NCBI GenBank assembly: GCA_017449935.1
Contig: JAFSYP010000108.1
Span: 1 to 64,000 of the forward strand
Reading direction: 5' to 3'
DNA: 64,000 nucleotides
Source of the DNA: Clostridia bacterium
GTDB taxonomy: Bacteria > Bacillota > Clostridia > Oscillospirales > Acutalibacteraceae
Under the pieces are notes generated by a model. The model did no database searches and had not been told where the DNA came from. It saw only the letters and a list, made by a program, of their open reading frames with translations. Positions 1 through 7,710 of the stretch are shown in pieces. Both the position numbers and the translations under genes were made by a program. The stretch's first letter is position 1. Each line of letters opens with the position of its first letter.

Positions 1-38
1 GAAGCGAGAGAATTTTAAGAGAAAGGGAGGCAACTTAA

Positions 39-437
39 ATGTACGATTCTAATCCTTACTTCTACGGCACCGGCCGCAGAAAGAGCTCCGTCGCCAGAGT
101 TCGCGTCTATGCCGGCACCGGCAAGATCACCATCAACGGCAGAGACATCGACGATTATTTCGGCCTGGAAACGCTCAAGCTGATCGTGCGTCAGCCCCTC
201 GTTCTCACCGAAACGGAAGGCCAGTTTGACATCGTCTGCACCGTCGCAGGCGGCGGCGTGACCGGCCAGGCCGGCGCGATTCGTCACGGTCTGTCCCGCG
301 CGCTTCTTCAGTTCAACGAAGAGCTGCGCCCCGCGCTCAAGAAAGCCGGCTTCCTTACCAGAGACCCCAGAATGAAGGAAAGAAAGAAGTACGGTCTCAA
401 AGGCGCCCGTCGCGCTCCGCAGTTCAGCAAGCGCTGA
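39..437 (+). CDS. rpsI: 30S ribosomal protein S9 (uS9)
   Basis: This is ribosomal protein uS9 of the small subunit, whose basic C-terminal tail reaches the P-site tRNA. The 132-residue product has the family's usual length. It opens with the [15 protein letters not shown] block, carries the central [19 protein letters not shown] segment (about residues 69-88), and ends in the diagnostic basic tail RRAPQFSKR. The ATG follows a clear AAAGGGAGG ribosome binding site. The window's first 18 bases could be the last codons (EAREF, then TAA) of the usual upstream partner rplM, but that is too short to confirm. A hairpin plus T-run follows, so rpsI ends its operon. Confidence 0.98.
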   Translation: MYDSNPYFYGTGRRKSSVARVRVYAGTGKITINGRDIDDYFGLETLKLIVRQPLVLTETEGQFDIVCTVAGGGVTGQAGAIRHGLSRALLQFNEELRPALKKAGFLTRDPRMKERKKYGLKGARRAPQFSKR

Positions 438-454
438 TTTTCGATCTCCTTTTT

Positions 455-487
455 CCCTTGCACCCTTTGCGGCGCAAGGGTTTTTCT
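455..487 (+). terminator. Rho-independent terminator after rpsI
   Basis: A 10-base arm at 455-464 pairs with 471-480 with one mismatch. The loop is six bases and a run of five T follows. It closes the ribosomal protein transcription unit. The convergent XRE gene ends at 576. Confidence 0.85.
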
Positions 488-575
488 TTGCGTCCGTAAA
501 AAAACAGGAGCCTTTCTTCCGTGCAGGCGGGAGAAAAGCTCCGAATGATTTTTCTGTTATTTCGGATCGGCGGTT

Positions 576-947
576 TTACGACTTGCGGTTATAAGCGCGG
601 ACGTATTCAAGAAAGTCGTTCTTGTCATTCGCGTCGCGGTAGGATACGAGCAGAAACTGCTCCTCGCGGTCCAGCATACGGAAGCGGTTCAGACCGATCA
701 GCGACTGCTCTGCCGGCTCCGTGGACGCCGTTGCCGTTTCGGTCGGCGCGTAGCGGCAGTTGACAAGATCATCCAGACGCAGATTATACAAACGGGCGAT
801 CTTCTTGAGCTGACGGATATTCGGCTCGGTTTTGCCGGTCTCGTAATAGGAGTACGTCGACCGGTCGACTCCCAGCAGGTCGGCGATGTTTTGCTGCGTG
901 TAGCCTGCGGTATTTCGTATCCGTTTCAGAAATTCGGGAAATGTCAT
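576..947 (-). CDS. XRE-family helix-turn-helix regulator
   Basis: This 123-residue DNA-binding protein has an N-terminal Cro/CI-type helix-turn-helix at about residues 5-60, with YTQQNIADLLGVDRSTYSYY and ETGKTEPNIRQLKKIARLYN as the recognisable core. The C-terminal half (about 65-123) is short and acidic/polar with no family I recognise. It may be a dimerisation or signal-response region. The start is backed by an AGGAG about ten bases upstream on the minus strand and by a strong minus-strand promoter at 989-1017. The gene is divergent from the HAD phosphatase at 1100, so autoregulation or control of that neighbour is plausible but not shown. Confidence 0.9.
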   Translation of the reverse strand: MTFPEFLKRIRNTAGYTQQNIADLLGVDRSTYSYYETGKTEPNIRQLKKIARLYNLRLDDLVNCRYAPTETATASTEPAEQSLIGLNRFRMLDREEQFLLVSYRDANDKNDFLEYVRAYNRKS

Positions 948-988
948 TTAGCAACAGCTCCTTCTGTTCTTGCATTGAACTTTTTTCT

Positions 989-1017
989 ATTATAATTACA
1001 AATCTTAAATTAGTCAA
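989..1017 (-). promoter_or_regulatory. Sigma-A promoter for the XRE regulator
   Basis: Read on the minus strand, TTGACT (1012-1017) and TATAAT (989-994) are separated by 17 bases. It lies about 40 bases upstream of the XRE start codon, and its -35 is only about 20 bases from the -35 of the divergent promoter at 1037. Confidence 0.8.
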
Positions 1018-1036
1018 GAGAAATCCAAGAAAAAGA

Positions 1037-1064
1037 TTGAAAAACCGCGAAAAAAGCGTATAAT
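1037..1064 (+). promoter_or_regulatory. Sigma-A promoter for the HAD phosphatase
   Basis: TTGAAA (1037-1042) and a perfect TATAAT (1059-1064) have a 16-base spacer, 36 bases upstream of the chosen ATG at 1100. It is back-to-back with the XRE promoter. Confidence 0.75.
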
Positions 1065-1099
1065 GATTGGTCGAAGAAATGAAAAGCGGGGGAGAGCCG

Positions 1100-1873
1100 A
1101 TGTTTGAAAAAACGAAGTATTTTATCATAGATATGGACGGGACTTTCTATCTGGGCGATACGATCATCCCCGGTTCGGACGCGTGTCTGCGGCGGATCGA
1201 ACAGACCGGAAGAGACTACTTTTTTTTCAGCAACAATTCCTCCAACAGTGTCGATATCTGCTGTGCGCGTCTTGCGAAGCTCGGCTTTCCGACGCCGCGC
1301 GAAAAGGTGATGCTGTCCTCCTTTGTGGCCGCGGAATACATTCTGCGCGAGTATCCGGGGCGGACGGTCTATCTGCTCGGCAACGCCAATCTGTATGACT
1401 GTATGCGCAGCGCCGGCGTCCCGCTGGTACAGGAAAACCCGGATATTGTGCTGCTGGGCTTTGACACGGATCTGACGTATGAGCGCATACGCAAAGCGTG
1501 CCGGTATCTGGCAAACGGCGCGATCTATCTGGCGACGCATCCGGACGTCAATTGTCCAACGGCAGACGGCTTCATCCCGGATACCGGCTCGATGATCGAG
1601 CTGTTTGCGGCGTCGACGGGCAGGCGGCCGACGGTGCTCGGAAAGCCGATGCTGCCGACGGTGGAGTATTTGATGAACAAGCTCTCGTGCACGCGCGAGG
1701 AACTGGCATTCGTGGGCGATCGGCTGGAGACGGATATCCGCGTCGGCGTGGATCACGGCGTGCCGGCCGTGCTGGTTATGAGCGGCGTTACGGACGATGA
1801 GATCCTGCGCCGTTCGACGATCCGCCCGACGCTGACGCTGCCCGCGCTGCGTGATCTGGCGTCATATCTGTGA
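1100..1873 (+). CDS. HAD-IIA family sugar/nitrophenyl-type phosphatase
   Basis: This is a haloacid dehalogenase-superfamily phosphatase of the NagD/AraL (HAD-IIA) type, about 257 residues, presumably cytosolic and acting on small phosphorylated metabolites. Motif I is IIDMDGTFYLGD (nucleophile Asp11, Asp13), motif II is FFSNNSS, motif III is in the VLGKP segment, and motif IV is GDRLETDIR. The cap between motifs II and III has the size expected for class IIA. An in-frame TTG at 1067 would add 11 residues, but GGGGGAG sits just before the ATG at 1100, so that start is preferred. The substrate cannot be read from sequence. The gene is divergent from the XRE regulator. Confidence 0.9.
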   Translation: MFEKTKYFIIDMDGTFYLGDTIIPGSDACLRRIEQTGRDYFFFSNNSSNSVDICCARLAKLGFPTPREKVMLSSFVAAEYILREYPGRTVYLLGNANLYDCMRSAGVPLVQENPDIVLLGFDTDLTYERIRKACRYLANGAIYLATHPDVNCPTADGFIPDTGSMIELFAASTGRRPTVLGKPMLPTVEYLMNKLSCTREELAFVGDRLETDIRVGVDHGVPAVLVMSGVTDDEILRRSTIRPTLTLPALRDLASYL

Positions 1874-1974
1874 GGAATGGTGCATGGCGTGTTTGTGCGG
1901 AGTTGCCCAAATTTAATGCTTTCACGGAATTTATTTGTTTACTTTGACAAAAACGGATCAAATAAAAAAAACGG

Positions 1975-2003
1975 TTGACAAATGGCGAAATAGTGTGTAT
2001 ACT
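1975..2003 (+). promoter_or_regulatory. Sigma-A promoter for the secreted repeat protein
   Basis: TTGACA (1975-1980), a 17-base spacer and TATACT (1998-2003) lie about 60 bases before the start at 2063. The spacer ends in GTG just before the -10. Confidence 0.82.
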
Positions 2004-2062
2004 GTACGTGAATAGGATTGGATTTGTATAAATGTCATTCTGCATGAAAGGGGAAGGTGACC

Positions 2063-3289
2063 GTGGCGCGTACAAAGCTGGTCGGTTTTTGTGCGGCCTT
2101 TTTGCTGTTGCTGTTCGTGTTTGCGTTCGGCGCATTTGCCGCGTCCGATGACGAAGTCAATATCACCATCTCTTTCTTAGGCAGCGGCGTTGTCACTGTC
2201 GGCGACACAGAGTATGACGACTTCGGCGGCAGGTTCACCTTTACGGCCGAAGTCGGCGAGACAGTCACGATGACCGCCGCCGCGAGCGAGGAGTTTGAGT
2301 TCCTGTTCTGGCTCAACTCTGAGACCAACCGTGTCGTGTCATGGAACGAATCCTATTCCTTTACCGCTGCGACATATGCTAACTATCAGGTCGTTTTCGA
2401 CACGTCGGAAAGCGTTGCAGCCGAGGATGACGTGCACACGGTCATCTATCTGTCCGCCGGTGAGAACCTTCGTTCGTTCCAGACCGTCACGAGGGGCACT
2501 GTTGCGTATTATAACAACGTCCCGCAGAACGGTCTGATCGTATCCGGCAGGACGTTCATGGGCTGGGATCACACGCCGGAGCAGGTCGCGCAGAAGAGCG
2601 GTCGCGTTATTGTGCGCCCGCGGTATGCGGACGATGTTTACTACACCATCACCACTGTCGTCGGCGATACCGTCGCCGAGCAGTCGGCTCTTTACCGCGC
2701 CGAGGTAAAGATCGTCGCGCCGAGCACGCTGAACGGTCAGGACTTCTCTTATTGGCTGGCGGTGTCCGACGATCCCAATATTCCGGATCAGATCGCCAGT
2801 TATTATGCGAGTTATTCCTTTATTTGCACGATGGACGCCCGGTTCGTCGCCGTGTACGGCCAGGGCAAGATGAGCGGTATCGCGCTTCGTATTTCGGGCG
2901 ACGTGCCGAATTATTCGGGCTATACCATTACGCTGCACGCCGAGCACAGCGTTACGAGCGACTATACGATCATCCAGCACGGTATGATCGTCACCGAGGA
3001 CGTCACCATCGGCAATCGTCCTGATCTGTTTGTGATCAATGCAAGTGAGCCGAAAATCCGTAAGGGCACGGCCAACAATACGCAGCGCGCCGGTACGTAT
3101 TCGATCAATATTTCCAACTGGTACGCGGTCGACGATACAAACGGCTATTATTACCCGAAAAAATTCGCCCGCGCGTATGTGATCGCGCGCGACAAGAACG
3201 GCGTCACGCAGACTGTGTACAGCAAGATTCATTGTGCGGATTACAGCAGTCATGCGTTTGACTACGACAATTTCGACGATCCGTTCTGA
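2063..3289 (+). CDS. Secreted protein with divergent InlB-B-like repeats
   Basis: An exported protein of about 408 residues with an N-terminal signal peptide: a basic start, a long hydrophobic core (FCAAFLLLLFVFAFGAFA) and likely cleavage near AFA-AS. The body looks like two or three divergent beta-grasp/InlB-B-type repeats: one at about 30-115 (ending YANYQVVFD), one around SGRTFMGWDHTP (about 165-190), and one around DFSYWLAVSDD through ARFVAVYG (about 225-270). These are structural modules of surface proteins. The C-terminal 140 residues are unassigned and end FDYDNFDDPF. The GTG at 2063 has AAGGGG at a good distance, and the in-frame GTG at 2057 is too close to it. No anchor motif is evident. 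Confidence 0.75.
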   Translation: MARTKLVGFCAAFLLLLFVFAFGAFAASDDEVNITISFLGSGVVTVGDTEYDDFGGRFTFTAEVGETVTMTAAASEEFEFLFWLNSETNRVVSWNESYSFTAATYANYQVVFDTSESVAAEDDVHTVIYLSAGENLRSFQTVTRGTVAYYNNVPQNGLIVSGRTFMGWDHTPEQVAQKSGRVIVRPRYADDVYYTITTVVGDTVAEQSALYRAEVKIVAPSTLNGQDFSYWLAVSDDPNIPDQIASYYASYSFICTMDARFVAVYGQGKMSGIALRISGDVPNYSGYTITLHAEHSVTSDYTIIQHGMIVTEDVTIGNRPDLFVINASEPKIRKGTANNTQRAGTYSINISNWYAVDDTNGYYYPKKFARAYVIARDKNGVTQTVYSKIHCADYSSHAFDYDNFDDPF

Positions 3290-3309
3290 TCTCATTTTTG
3301 CTTATTTCA

Positions 3310-3336
3310 GACAAAATATTTACGTAGTATTTTGTC
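3310..3336. promoter_or_regulatory. Perfect inverted repeat, candidate operator
   Basis: GACAAAATA (3310-3318) and TATTTTGTC (3328-3336) form a perfect 9-base dyad with a 9-base spacer. No T-run follows, so it does not look like a terminator. It overlaps the -35 of a possible promoter for the small-peptide gene at 3369, which suits an operator. Confidence 0.45.
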
Positions 3337-3347
3337 AGAGATAAAAT
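3319..3347 (+). promoter_or_regulatory. Possible promoter of the small-peptide pair
   Basis: TTTACG (3319-3324) and TAAAAT (3342-3347) have a 17-base spacer. The -35 is weak, and the implied leader before the ATG at 3369 would be only about 15 bases, so this is tentative. Confidence 0.35.
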
Positions 3348-3368
3348 TCTGATGAAAGGAGAAAAACC

Positions 3369-3524
3369 ATGCGCAAATATCTCAAGCCGGCTTTAGAGAT
3401 TGAAGCTTTCGATGTGGAAGATCTTATCCTCACGGCGTCGGCGGATCCGCTTAATCCCGTTGTCAATCCTGGTGATAGCGAGGGCTTTGCTGGAGCGCCG
3501 ATCGATGCAATCGATCTCAACTGA
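3369..3524 (+). CDS. Small YLKP-FDVED peptide (51 aa)
   Basis: A 51-residue peptide starting MRKYLKPALEIEAFDVEDLI and ending IDAIDLN, with an AAAGGAG ribosome binding site seven bases before its ATG. The N-terminal 20 residues align closely with the start of the next small gene (MRLYLKPELNIELFDVEDCI), which supports both as real paralogous genes. From memory, short peptides of the pattern K-P-x2-E-x4-F-x-x-x-D-V/L-I are frequent in gut Firmicutes and lack an assigned function. There is no signal peptide or membrane segment. It could be a short regulatory or secreted-precursor peptide, but no modifying enzyme lies nearby. Confidence 0.72.
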   Translation: MRKYLKPALEIEAFDVEDLILTASADPLNPVVNPGDSEGFAGAPIDAIDLN

Positions 3525-3538
3525 TTCCCGCGCATTTT

Positions 3539-3562
3539 CCGGCGGGACTGTGTTCCCGCCGG
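3539..3562 (+). other. Intergenic hairpin between the two small-peptide genes
   Basis: A perfect 9-base stem (3539-3547 with 3554-3562, GC-rich) and a six-base loop start 14 bases after the stop of the first peptide gene. No T-run follows, so it may be a processing or stability element or a partial attenuator. Confidence 0.5.
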
Positions 3563-3691
3563 TATTCCCCCAAAAACTGTTCCGTCGTTTGTGCAATCTT
3601 TCCGGCTCGGAAATACTGCACAAGCTGACGGAGCGTGAACAGACCGCTTCCTGTAAATTGCGGTCCACCTTGACGAAAGAGGATGATTCCA

Positions 3692-3994
3692 TTGCGCCTG
3701 TATTTGAAGCCCGAATTGAATATAGAGCTGTTTGATGTGGAAGACTGCATCGTTATGTCCGATAATGGACCTATTGGTGATATGGAGGACTGGGCGCCGG
3801 CGCCCATGCCGTCTCCCGAGGATCCGGGCGTACAGATGGTGCAGCCGCCGCAGGGACAGGCGCAGCAGTCGACACTCTATCCGTACTCCACCGTTGCGGA
3901 GCCTTCCGGCGCATTCCAGCAGCAGGTGACGGGCGGCAACCCCATTCAGGAGGGTCTGAACAATCTGTACGAGAATTTCCTCAACCGCTTCTGA
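3692..3994 (+). CDS. Small YLKP-FDVED peptide with proline/glutamine-rich tail (100 aa)
   Basis: A 100-residue paralogue of the peptide at 3369. I place the start at the TTG (3692): AAAGAGG lies nine bases before it, and the resulting MRLYLKPELNIELFDVEDCI aligns residue for residue with the neighbour, whereas the ATG at 3683 abuts the ribosome binding site. After the shared N-terminus comes a low-complexity acidic, Pro/Gln-rich section (about 30-65), then a C-terminus ending LNNLYENFLNRF that could form an amphipathic helix. No signal peptide, no catalytic motif, and function unknown. A strong terminator follows. Confidence 0.75.
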   Translation: MRLYLKPELNIELFDVEDCIVMSDNGPIGDMEDWAPAPMPSPEDPGVQMVQPPQGQAQQSTLYPYSTVAEPSGAFQQQVTGGNPIQEGLNNLYENFLNRF

Positions 3995-4014
3995 TGACAT
4001 TCTTTGAATCAGAT

Positions 4015-4056
4015 CGAGCCGAACAAATAGTTTTCTGTTTGTTCGGCTCGTTTTTA
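4015..4056 (+). terminator. Rho-independent terminator after the small-peptide pair
   Basis: A long stem pairs CGAGCCGAACAAA (from 4015) with its complement ending at 4050, and T5 follows. It separates the peptide pair from polA. Confidence 0.88.
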
Positions 4057-4112
4057 TCGGCGCACACCGAATCCGAGGATCTTAACTTTTATTCTGCAAA
4101 GGAATGAATCAA

Positions 4113-6698
4113 ATGAAATTACTTGTTCTGGACGGCAACAGCATCCTGAACCGCGCGTTCTACGGCATCAAACTGCTGACGACGAAGGACGGTCGCTTTA
4201 CCAACGGGATCTACGGTTTTTTGAGTATCCTGATCCGTCTGCGCGACGAATGCGCGCCGGACGGGATCGCCGCCGCGTTCGATCTTCGCGTGCCGACCTT
4301 CCGCCACAAGCTCTATGATGTATACAAGGCCGGCCGTAAACCGATGCCCGAGGAACTCGCGCAGCAGATGCCCGTGCTCAAGGAACTGCTTTCCGCGCTC
4401 GGCTTTGCTGTGGTGCAGCAGGAAGGGTATGAGGCGGACGATATTCTCGGCACGTTTGCGCGCCTTTGTGAACAGGATGACGACTGGCAGTGCTTCATCG
4501 CAACGGGCGACCGCGATTCTCTGCAGCTCGTCAGCCCGGAAACGACCGTGATGCTGGCGTCGACCAAAGCGGGTCGGCCGATCACGACGCGGTATACGCC
4601 CGAAAAAGTTCTGGAAGATTACGGCGTGTCGCCGAAGCAGCTTATTGACGTCAAGGCGCTGATGGGCGACAGCTCGGACAATATTCCCGGCGTTGCCGGC
4701 GTGGGACAGAAGACGGCCGGCGATCTGATTGCGCGGTTCGGTTCGATCGACGCGATCTATGCCGATCTCGACACGATAGACGTTAAAAACGGCGTGCGCG
4801 AGAAGCTGCGCGCCGGCAAGGAAAGCGCGTATCTCAGCCGGACGCTCGGCACGATCTGCCGCGAAGCGCCGATAGATCCGCAGCTCGACCATTATCTATA
4901 CCAGACTCCGGACGTGCGGAAGGTCACGCGGATGCTGGCGGATCTGGAGATGTTCTCCATGATTGAGCGTCTGCAGCTTCCGGCTGTGGAGATCCCGCCG
5001 TCGGACGAACGCCCGCGCCGCACGGTCGAGGCGCAGGACGCCTATGATTATGACGCGGTCCTTGCGGATCTGCGTAAGGCGGGGCATGCGTATTTTGACT
5101 GCGCGTATGACGGCGGCTATATCGAACGGATGCTTCTGTGGGCAGGGGAAACGGTGCTGACGCTGACGTGCGGCAGCATGATGTTCCCCGCGTTCATGCG
5201 CGCCATGCTGGAAGACGGCTCGATCCGAAAGCATGTGACGGACTCGAAGCCGCTGTACGCGTATGCCCGGCGCAACGGTTTTACGGCTGTTGCCGTCGAG
5301 GACGATCTGATGCTCACGGGATATATCCTGAATCCGTCTGCCAAGGATTACGGCGCGGCAAGGCTGGCGCAGGAATACGGCGTGCCGCTGCCCGAAGCGA
5401 AGGACGCGGACGTTGCGGCTGCGGCCGTTCTTCCGCAGCTGTTTGATACGATGCTTCGGCAGATTGTCGAAAACGGACAGGAAAAGCTGCTGCGCGAGAT
5501 CGAACTGCCGCTGGCGTCGGTGCTGGCGGATATGGAGATCAGCGGCTTTGCGGTGGACGCGGACGGCGTTGAGCGCTTTGGCGAACGCCTGGACGCGCGC
5601 ATCCGCGACGTGACCGCTTCCGTGTTTTCAAGCATCGGCTTTGAATTCAATCTCAATTCGCCCAAGCAGCTCGGCGAGGCGCTTTTTGAAAAACTCGGCC
5701 TTCCCGCTCCGAAGAAAACGAAGAACGGCTACTCGACGAACGCAGAAACGCTTCAGTCACTTGCTGAGGACTATCCGGTCGTCGAACAAATATTGGAATA
5801 TCGCACGCTGCAAAAGCTCAAATCCACCTATTGCGATGGGATGCTCAAGGCGATCTCGCCCGACGGACGCATCCATTCCACGCTCAACCAGACGGAAACG
5901 CGGACGGGACGCATTTCGTCCACGGAGCCCAATCTGCAAAACATCCCTGTCCGATCCGAGCTCGGCAAAGAGATGCGCCGATTCTTCCGCGCAAAGGAAG
6001 GCTTTGTCCTCGTGGACGCCGACTATTCGCAGATCGAGCTGCGCGTATTGGCCGCGCTTGCGAAGGATGAGGCGATGCTCGCGGCGTTCAACGCCGGCGT
6101 CGATATTCATACCGTGACCGCGTCGCAGGTGTTCAATATGCCGCAGGAAATGGTCACGCCGCTGATGCGCAGCCGTGCGAAGGCGGTCAACTTCGGTATC
6201 GTCTACGGCATCGGCGCATTTTCTCTCGCAAAGGACATCGGCGTGCCGCGGTATGAGGCGGACAGCTATATCAAGGGTTATCTGCGCCATTATTCCGGTG
6301 TGGCGCAATATCTGGAGCAGATTGTGCGCGACGCGAAGGACAAAGGGTATGCCGAAACGGTGTTCGGCCGCCGGCGGTATCTGCCGGAGCTGGCGTCCTC
6401 CAACCATAATTTGCGCGCTTTCGGAGAGCGTGTGGCGAAGAATATGCCGATCCAGGGTACGGCGGCGGACGTCATCAAGATCGCGATGGTACGCGTGCAT
6501 GACCGGCTGCGCCGCGAGGGATATGCGGCAAGGCTGATCCTTCAGGTGCACGATGAACTGATCGTGGAAGCGCCGGAAAACGAAGCCGACGCGGTGGCCC
6601 GTCTGCTTTCCGAAGAGATGGAGCGCGCCGCCAATCTCGGCGTAAAGCTGCCGGCTGACGTGCATATGGGGCAGACGTGGTATGACGCGAAAGGATAA
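4113..6698 (+). CDS. polA: DNA polymerase I
   Basis: A family A DNA polymerase for repair and Okazaki-fragment processing, about 861 residues. The 5'-3' nuclease domain (about 1-285) shows LVLDGNSILNRAFYG, DDILGT and GDSSDNIPG. The middle domain (about 300-460) sits where the 3'-5' exonuclease belongs, but the first metal-binding DxE is replaced (YFDCAYDG), so proofreading is probably lost, as in several Firmicutes. The polymerase domain has motif A DADYSQIELR (catalytic Asp637), motif B RAKAVNFGIVYG and motif C QVHDELIVE (Asp814). The ATG at 4113 is nine bases from AAAGGA; the upstream in-frame ATG at 4104 abuts it. dus follows three bases after the stop. Confidence 0.97.
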   Translation: MKLLVLDGNSILNRAFYGIKLLTTKDGRFTNGIYGFLSILIRLRDECAPDGIAAAFDLRVPTFRHKLYDVYKAGRKPMPEELAQQMPVLKELLSALGFAVVQQEGYEADDILGTFARLCEQDDDWQCFIATGDRDSLQLVSPETTVMLASTKAGRPITTRYTPEKVLEDYGVSPKQLIDVKALMGDSSDNIPGVAGVGQKTAGDLIARFGSIDAIYADLDTIDVKNGVREKLRAGKESAYLSRTLGTICREAPIDPQLDHYLYQTPDVRKVTRMLADLEMFSMIERLQLPAVEIPPSDERPRRTVEAQDAYDYDAVLADLRKAGHAYFDCAYDGGYIERMLLWAGETVLTLTCGSMMFPAFMRAMLEDGSIRKHVTDSKPLYAYARRNGFTAVAVEDDLMLTGYILNPSAKDYGAARLAQEYGVPLPEAKDADVAAAAVLPQLFDTMLRQIVENGQEKLLREIELPLASVLADMEISGFAVDADGVERFGERLDARIRDVTASVFSSIGFEFNLNSPKQLGEALFEKLGLPAPKKTKNGYSTNAETLQSLAEDYPVVEQILEYRTLQKLKSTYCDGMLKAISPDGRIHSTLNQTETRTGRISSTEPNLQNIPVRSELGKEMRRFFRAKEGFVLVDADYSQIELRVLAALAKDEAMLAAFNAGVDIHTVTASQVFNMPQEMVTPLMRSRAKAVNFGIVYGIGAFSLAKDIGVPRYEADSYIKGYLRHYSGVAQYLEQIVRDAKDKGYAETVFGRRRYLPELASSNHNLRAFGERVAKNMPIQGTAADVIKIAMVRVHDRLRREGYAARLILQVHDELIVEAPENEADAVARLLSEEMERAANLGVKLPADVHMGQTWYDAKG

Positions 6699-6701
6699 AC
6701 G

Positions 6702-7664
6702 GTGAATATCGGAAACTTACAGATAAACGGTCACGCGGCGCTCGCGCCTATGGCGGGCGTGGCGGACCGGGCGATGCGCGAGCTGTGTGTGTCTTACGGC
6801 GCGTCTTTCGTGATCGGCGAGATGGCGTCCTCCAAGGGGATCAGTATGCGCGACCGCAAATCGTCCGAGCTTCTCGCGCTCTCGGACGCGGAACGTCCGG
6901 CGGGTGTGCAGCTGTTCGGCGACGATCCGCTCATCATGGCAAAAGCGGCGGAGCTGGCGATGCGGTATGCCCCAGACTTCATAGACGTCAATATGGGCTG
7001 TCCTGCGCCGAAGGTCGCGGGCAACGGCGGCGGCAGCGCGCTGATGAAAAATCCGCAGCTCGCCGCGCATATCGTGCGCGAATGCGTGCGGGCGGTTCCC
7101 GTACCGGTCACGGTCAAAATGCGTATCGGCTGGGGTGACGGACAATGCAACGCGCCGGAGCTTGCCGCGTTGTGCGAGCAGGCGGGCGCCGCGGCGATCA
7201 CGGTGCACGGCCGCACGCGCGCGCAGATGTACGCCCCGCCCGTGCATTACGATATGATCCGCGCCGTAAAGCAGGCGGTCAGCGTTCCCGTGATCGGCAA
7301 CGGCGATATTACGGACGGCGTATCCGCGCGGCGGATGCTCGATGAAACGGGCTGCGATTTTCTGATGGTCGGCCGCGGCGCGCTCGGCAGGCCTTGGGTT
7401 TTTCAACGGATCGACGCTTATCTCGAACGCGGTGAGATCCTGCCGGACCCGCCGCTGGAGACGCAGATGCGCGTCATGCTCGGGCATATCTGTATGCTCT
7501 GCGCCTATAAAGGCGATTACATCGGGATGCGCGAAGCGAGAAAGCACGCGGCATGGTATATCCGCGGCGTCCGCGGCGCGGCGTCCTACCGCAACCGGAT
7601 CGGACAGCTGTCCACGATCGGCGAGTTGGAATCGCTGGCGGAGGATATTTTGAAAAACGCGTAA
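6702..7664 (+). CDS. dus: tRNA-dihydrouridine synthase (DusB type)
   Basis: An FMN-dependent enzyme that reduces uridines in the tRNA D-loop, 320 residues. The TIM-barrel signature APMAGVADRAMREL is at the N-terminus. VNMGCPAPKVAGNGGGSAL holds the catalytic cysteine, KMRIGW and ITVHGRTR follow, and FLMVGRGALGRPWVF is the FMN phosphate-binding end. The C-terminal helical domain includes RKHAAWYIRG, typical of DusB. The start is a GTG with AAAGGA six bases upstream, overlapping the end of polA, so the two genes are probably co-transcribed. Which uridine is modified cannot be told from sequence alone. Confidence 0.95.
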   Translation: MNIGNLQINGHAALAPMAGVADRAMRELCVSYGASFVIGEMASSKGISMRDRKSSELLALSDAERPAGVQLFGDDPLIMAKAAELAMRYAPDFIDVNMGCPAPKVAGNGGGSALMKNPQLAAHIVRECVRAVPVPVTVKMRIGWGDGQCNAPELAALCEQAGAAAITVHGRTRAQMYAPPVHYDMIRAVKQAVSVPVIGNGDITDGVSARRMLDETGCDFLMVGRGALGRPWVFQRIDAYLERGEILPDPPLETQMRVMLGHICMLCAYKGDYIGMREARKHAAWYIRGVRGAASYRNRIGQLSTIGELESLAEDILKNA

Positions 7665-7679
7665 CAAACTGCATATACT
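7650..7679 (+). promoter_or_regulatory. Likely promoter for the penicillin-binding protein
   Basis: TTGAAA (7650-7655) and TATACT (7674-7679) have an 18-base spacer. The -35 lies inside the last codons of dus, and the -10 is 32 bases before the GTG at 7711. Confidence 0.55.
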
Positions 7680-7710
7680 ACCGATACAATGCTTTTCAAA
7701 GGATGATTCC

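Noticed and set aside
521..763. An 80-codon plus-strand frame between rpsI and the XRE gene
   Set aside because: It mostly lies opposite the XRE gene and has no ribosome binding site or protein motif.
3369..3994. A RiPP biosynthetic cluster based on the two small peptides
   Set aside because: No radical SAM enzyme, lanthipeptide synthetase, YcaO, protease or ABC exporter lies nearby.
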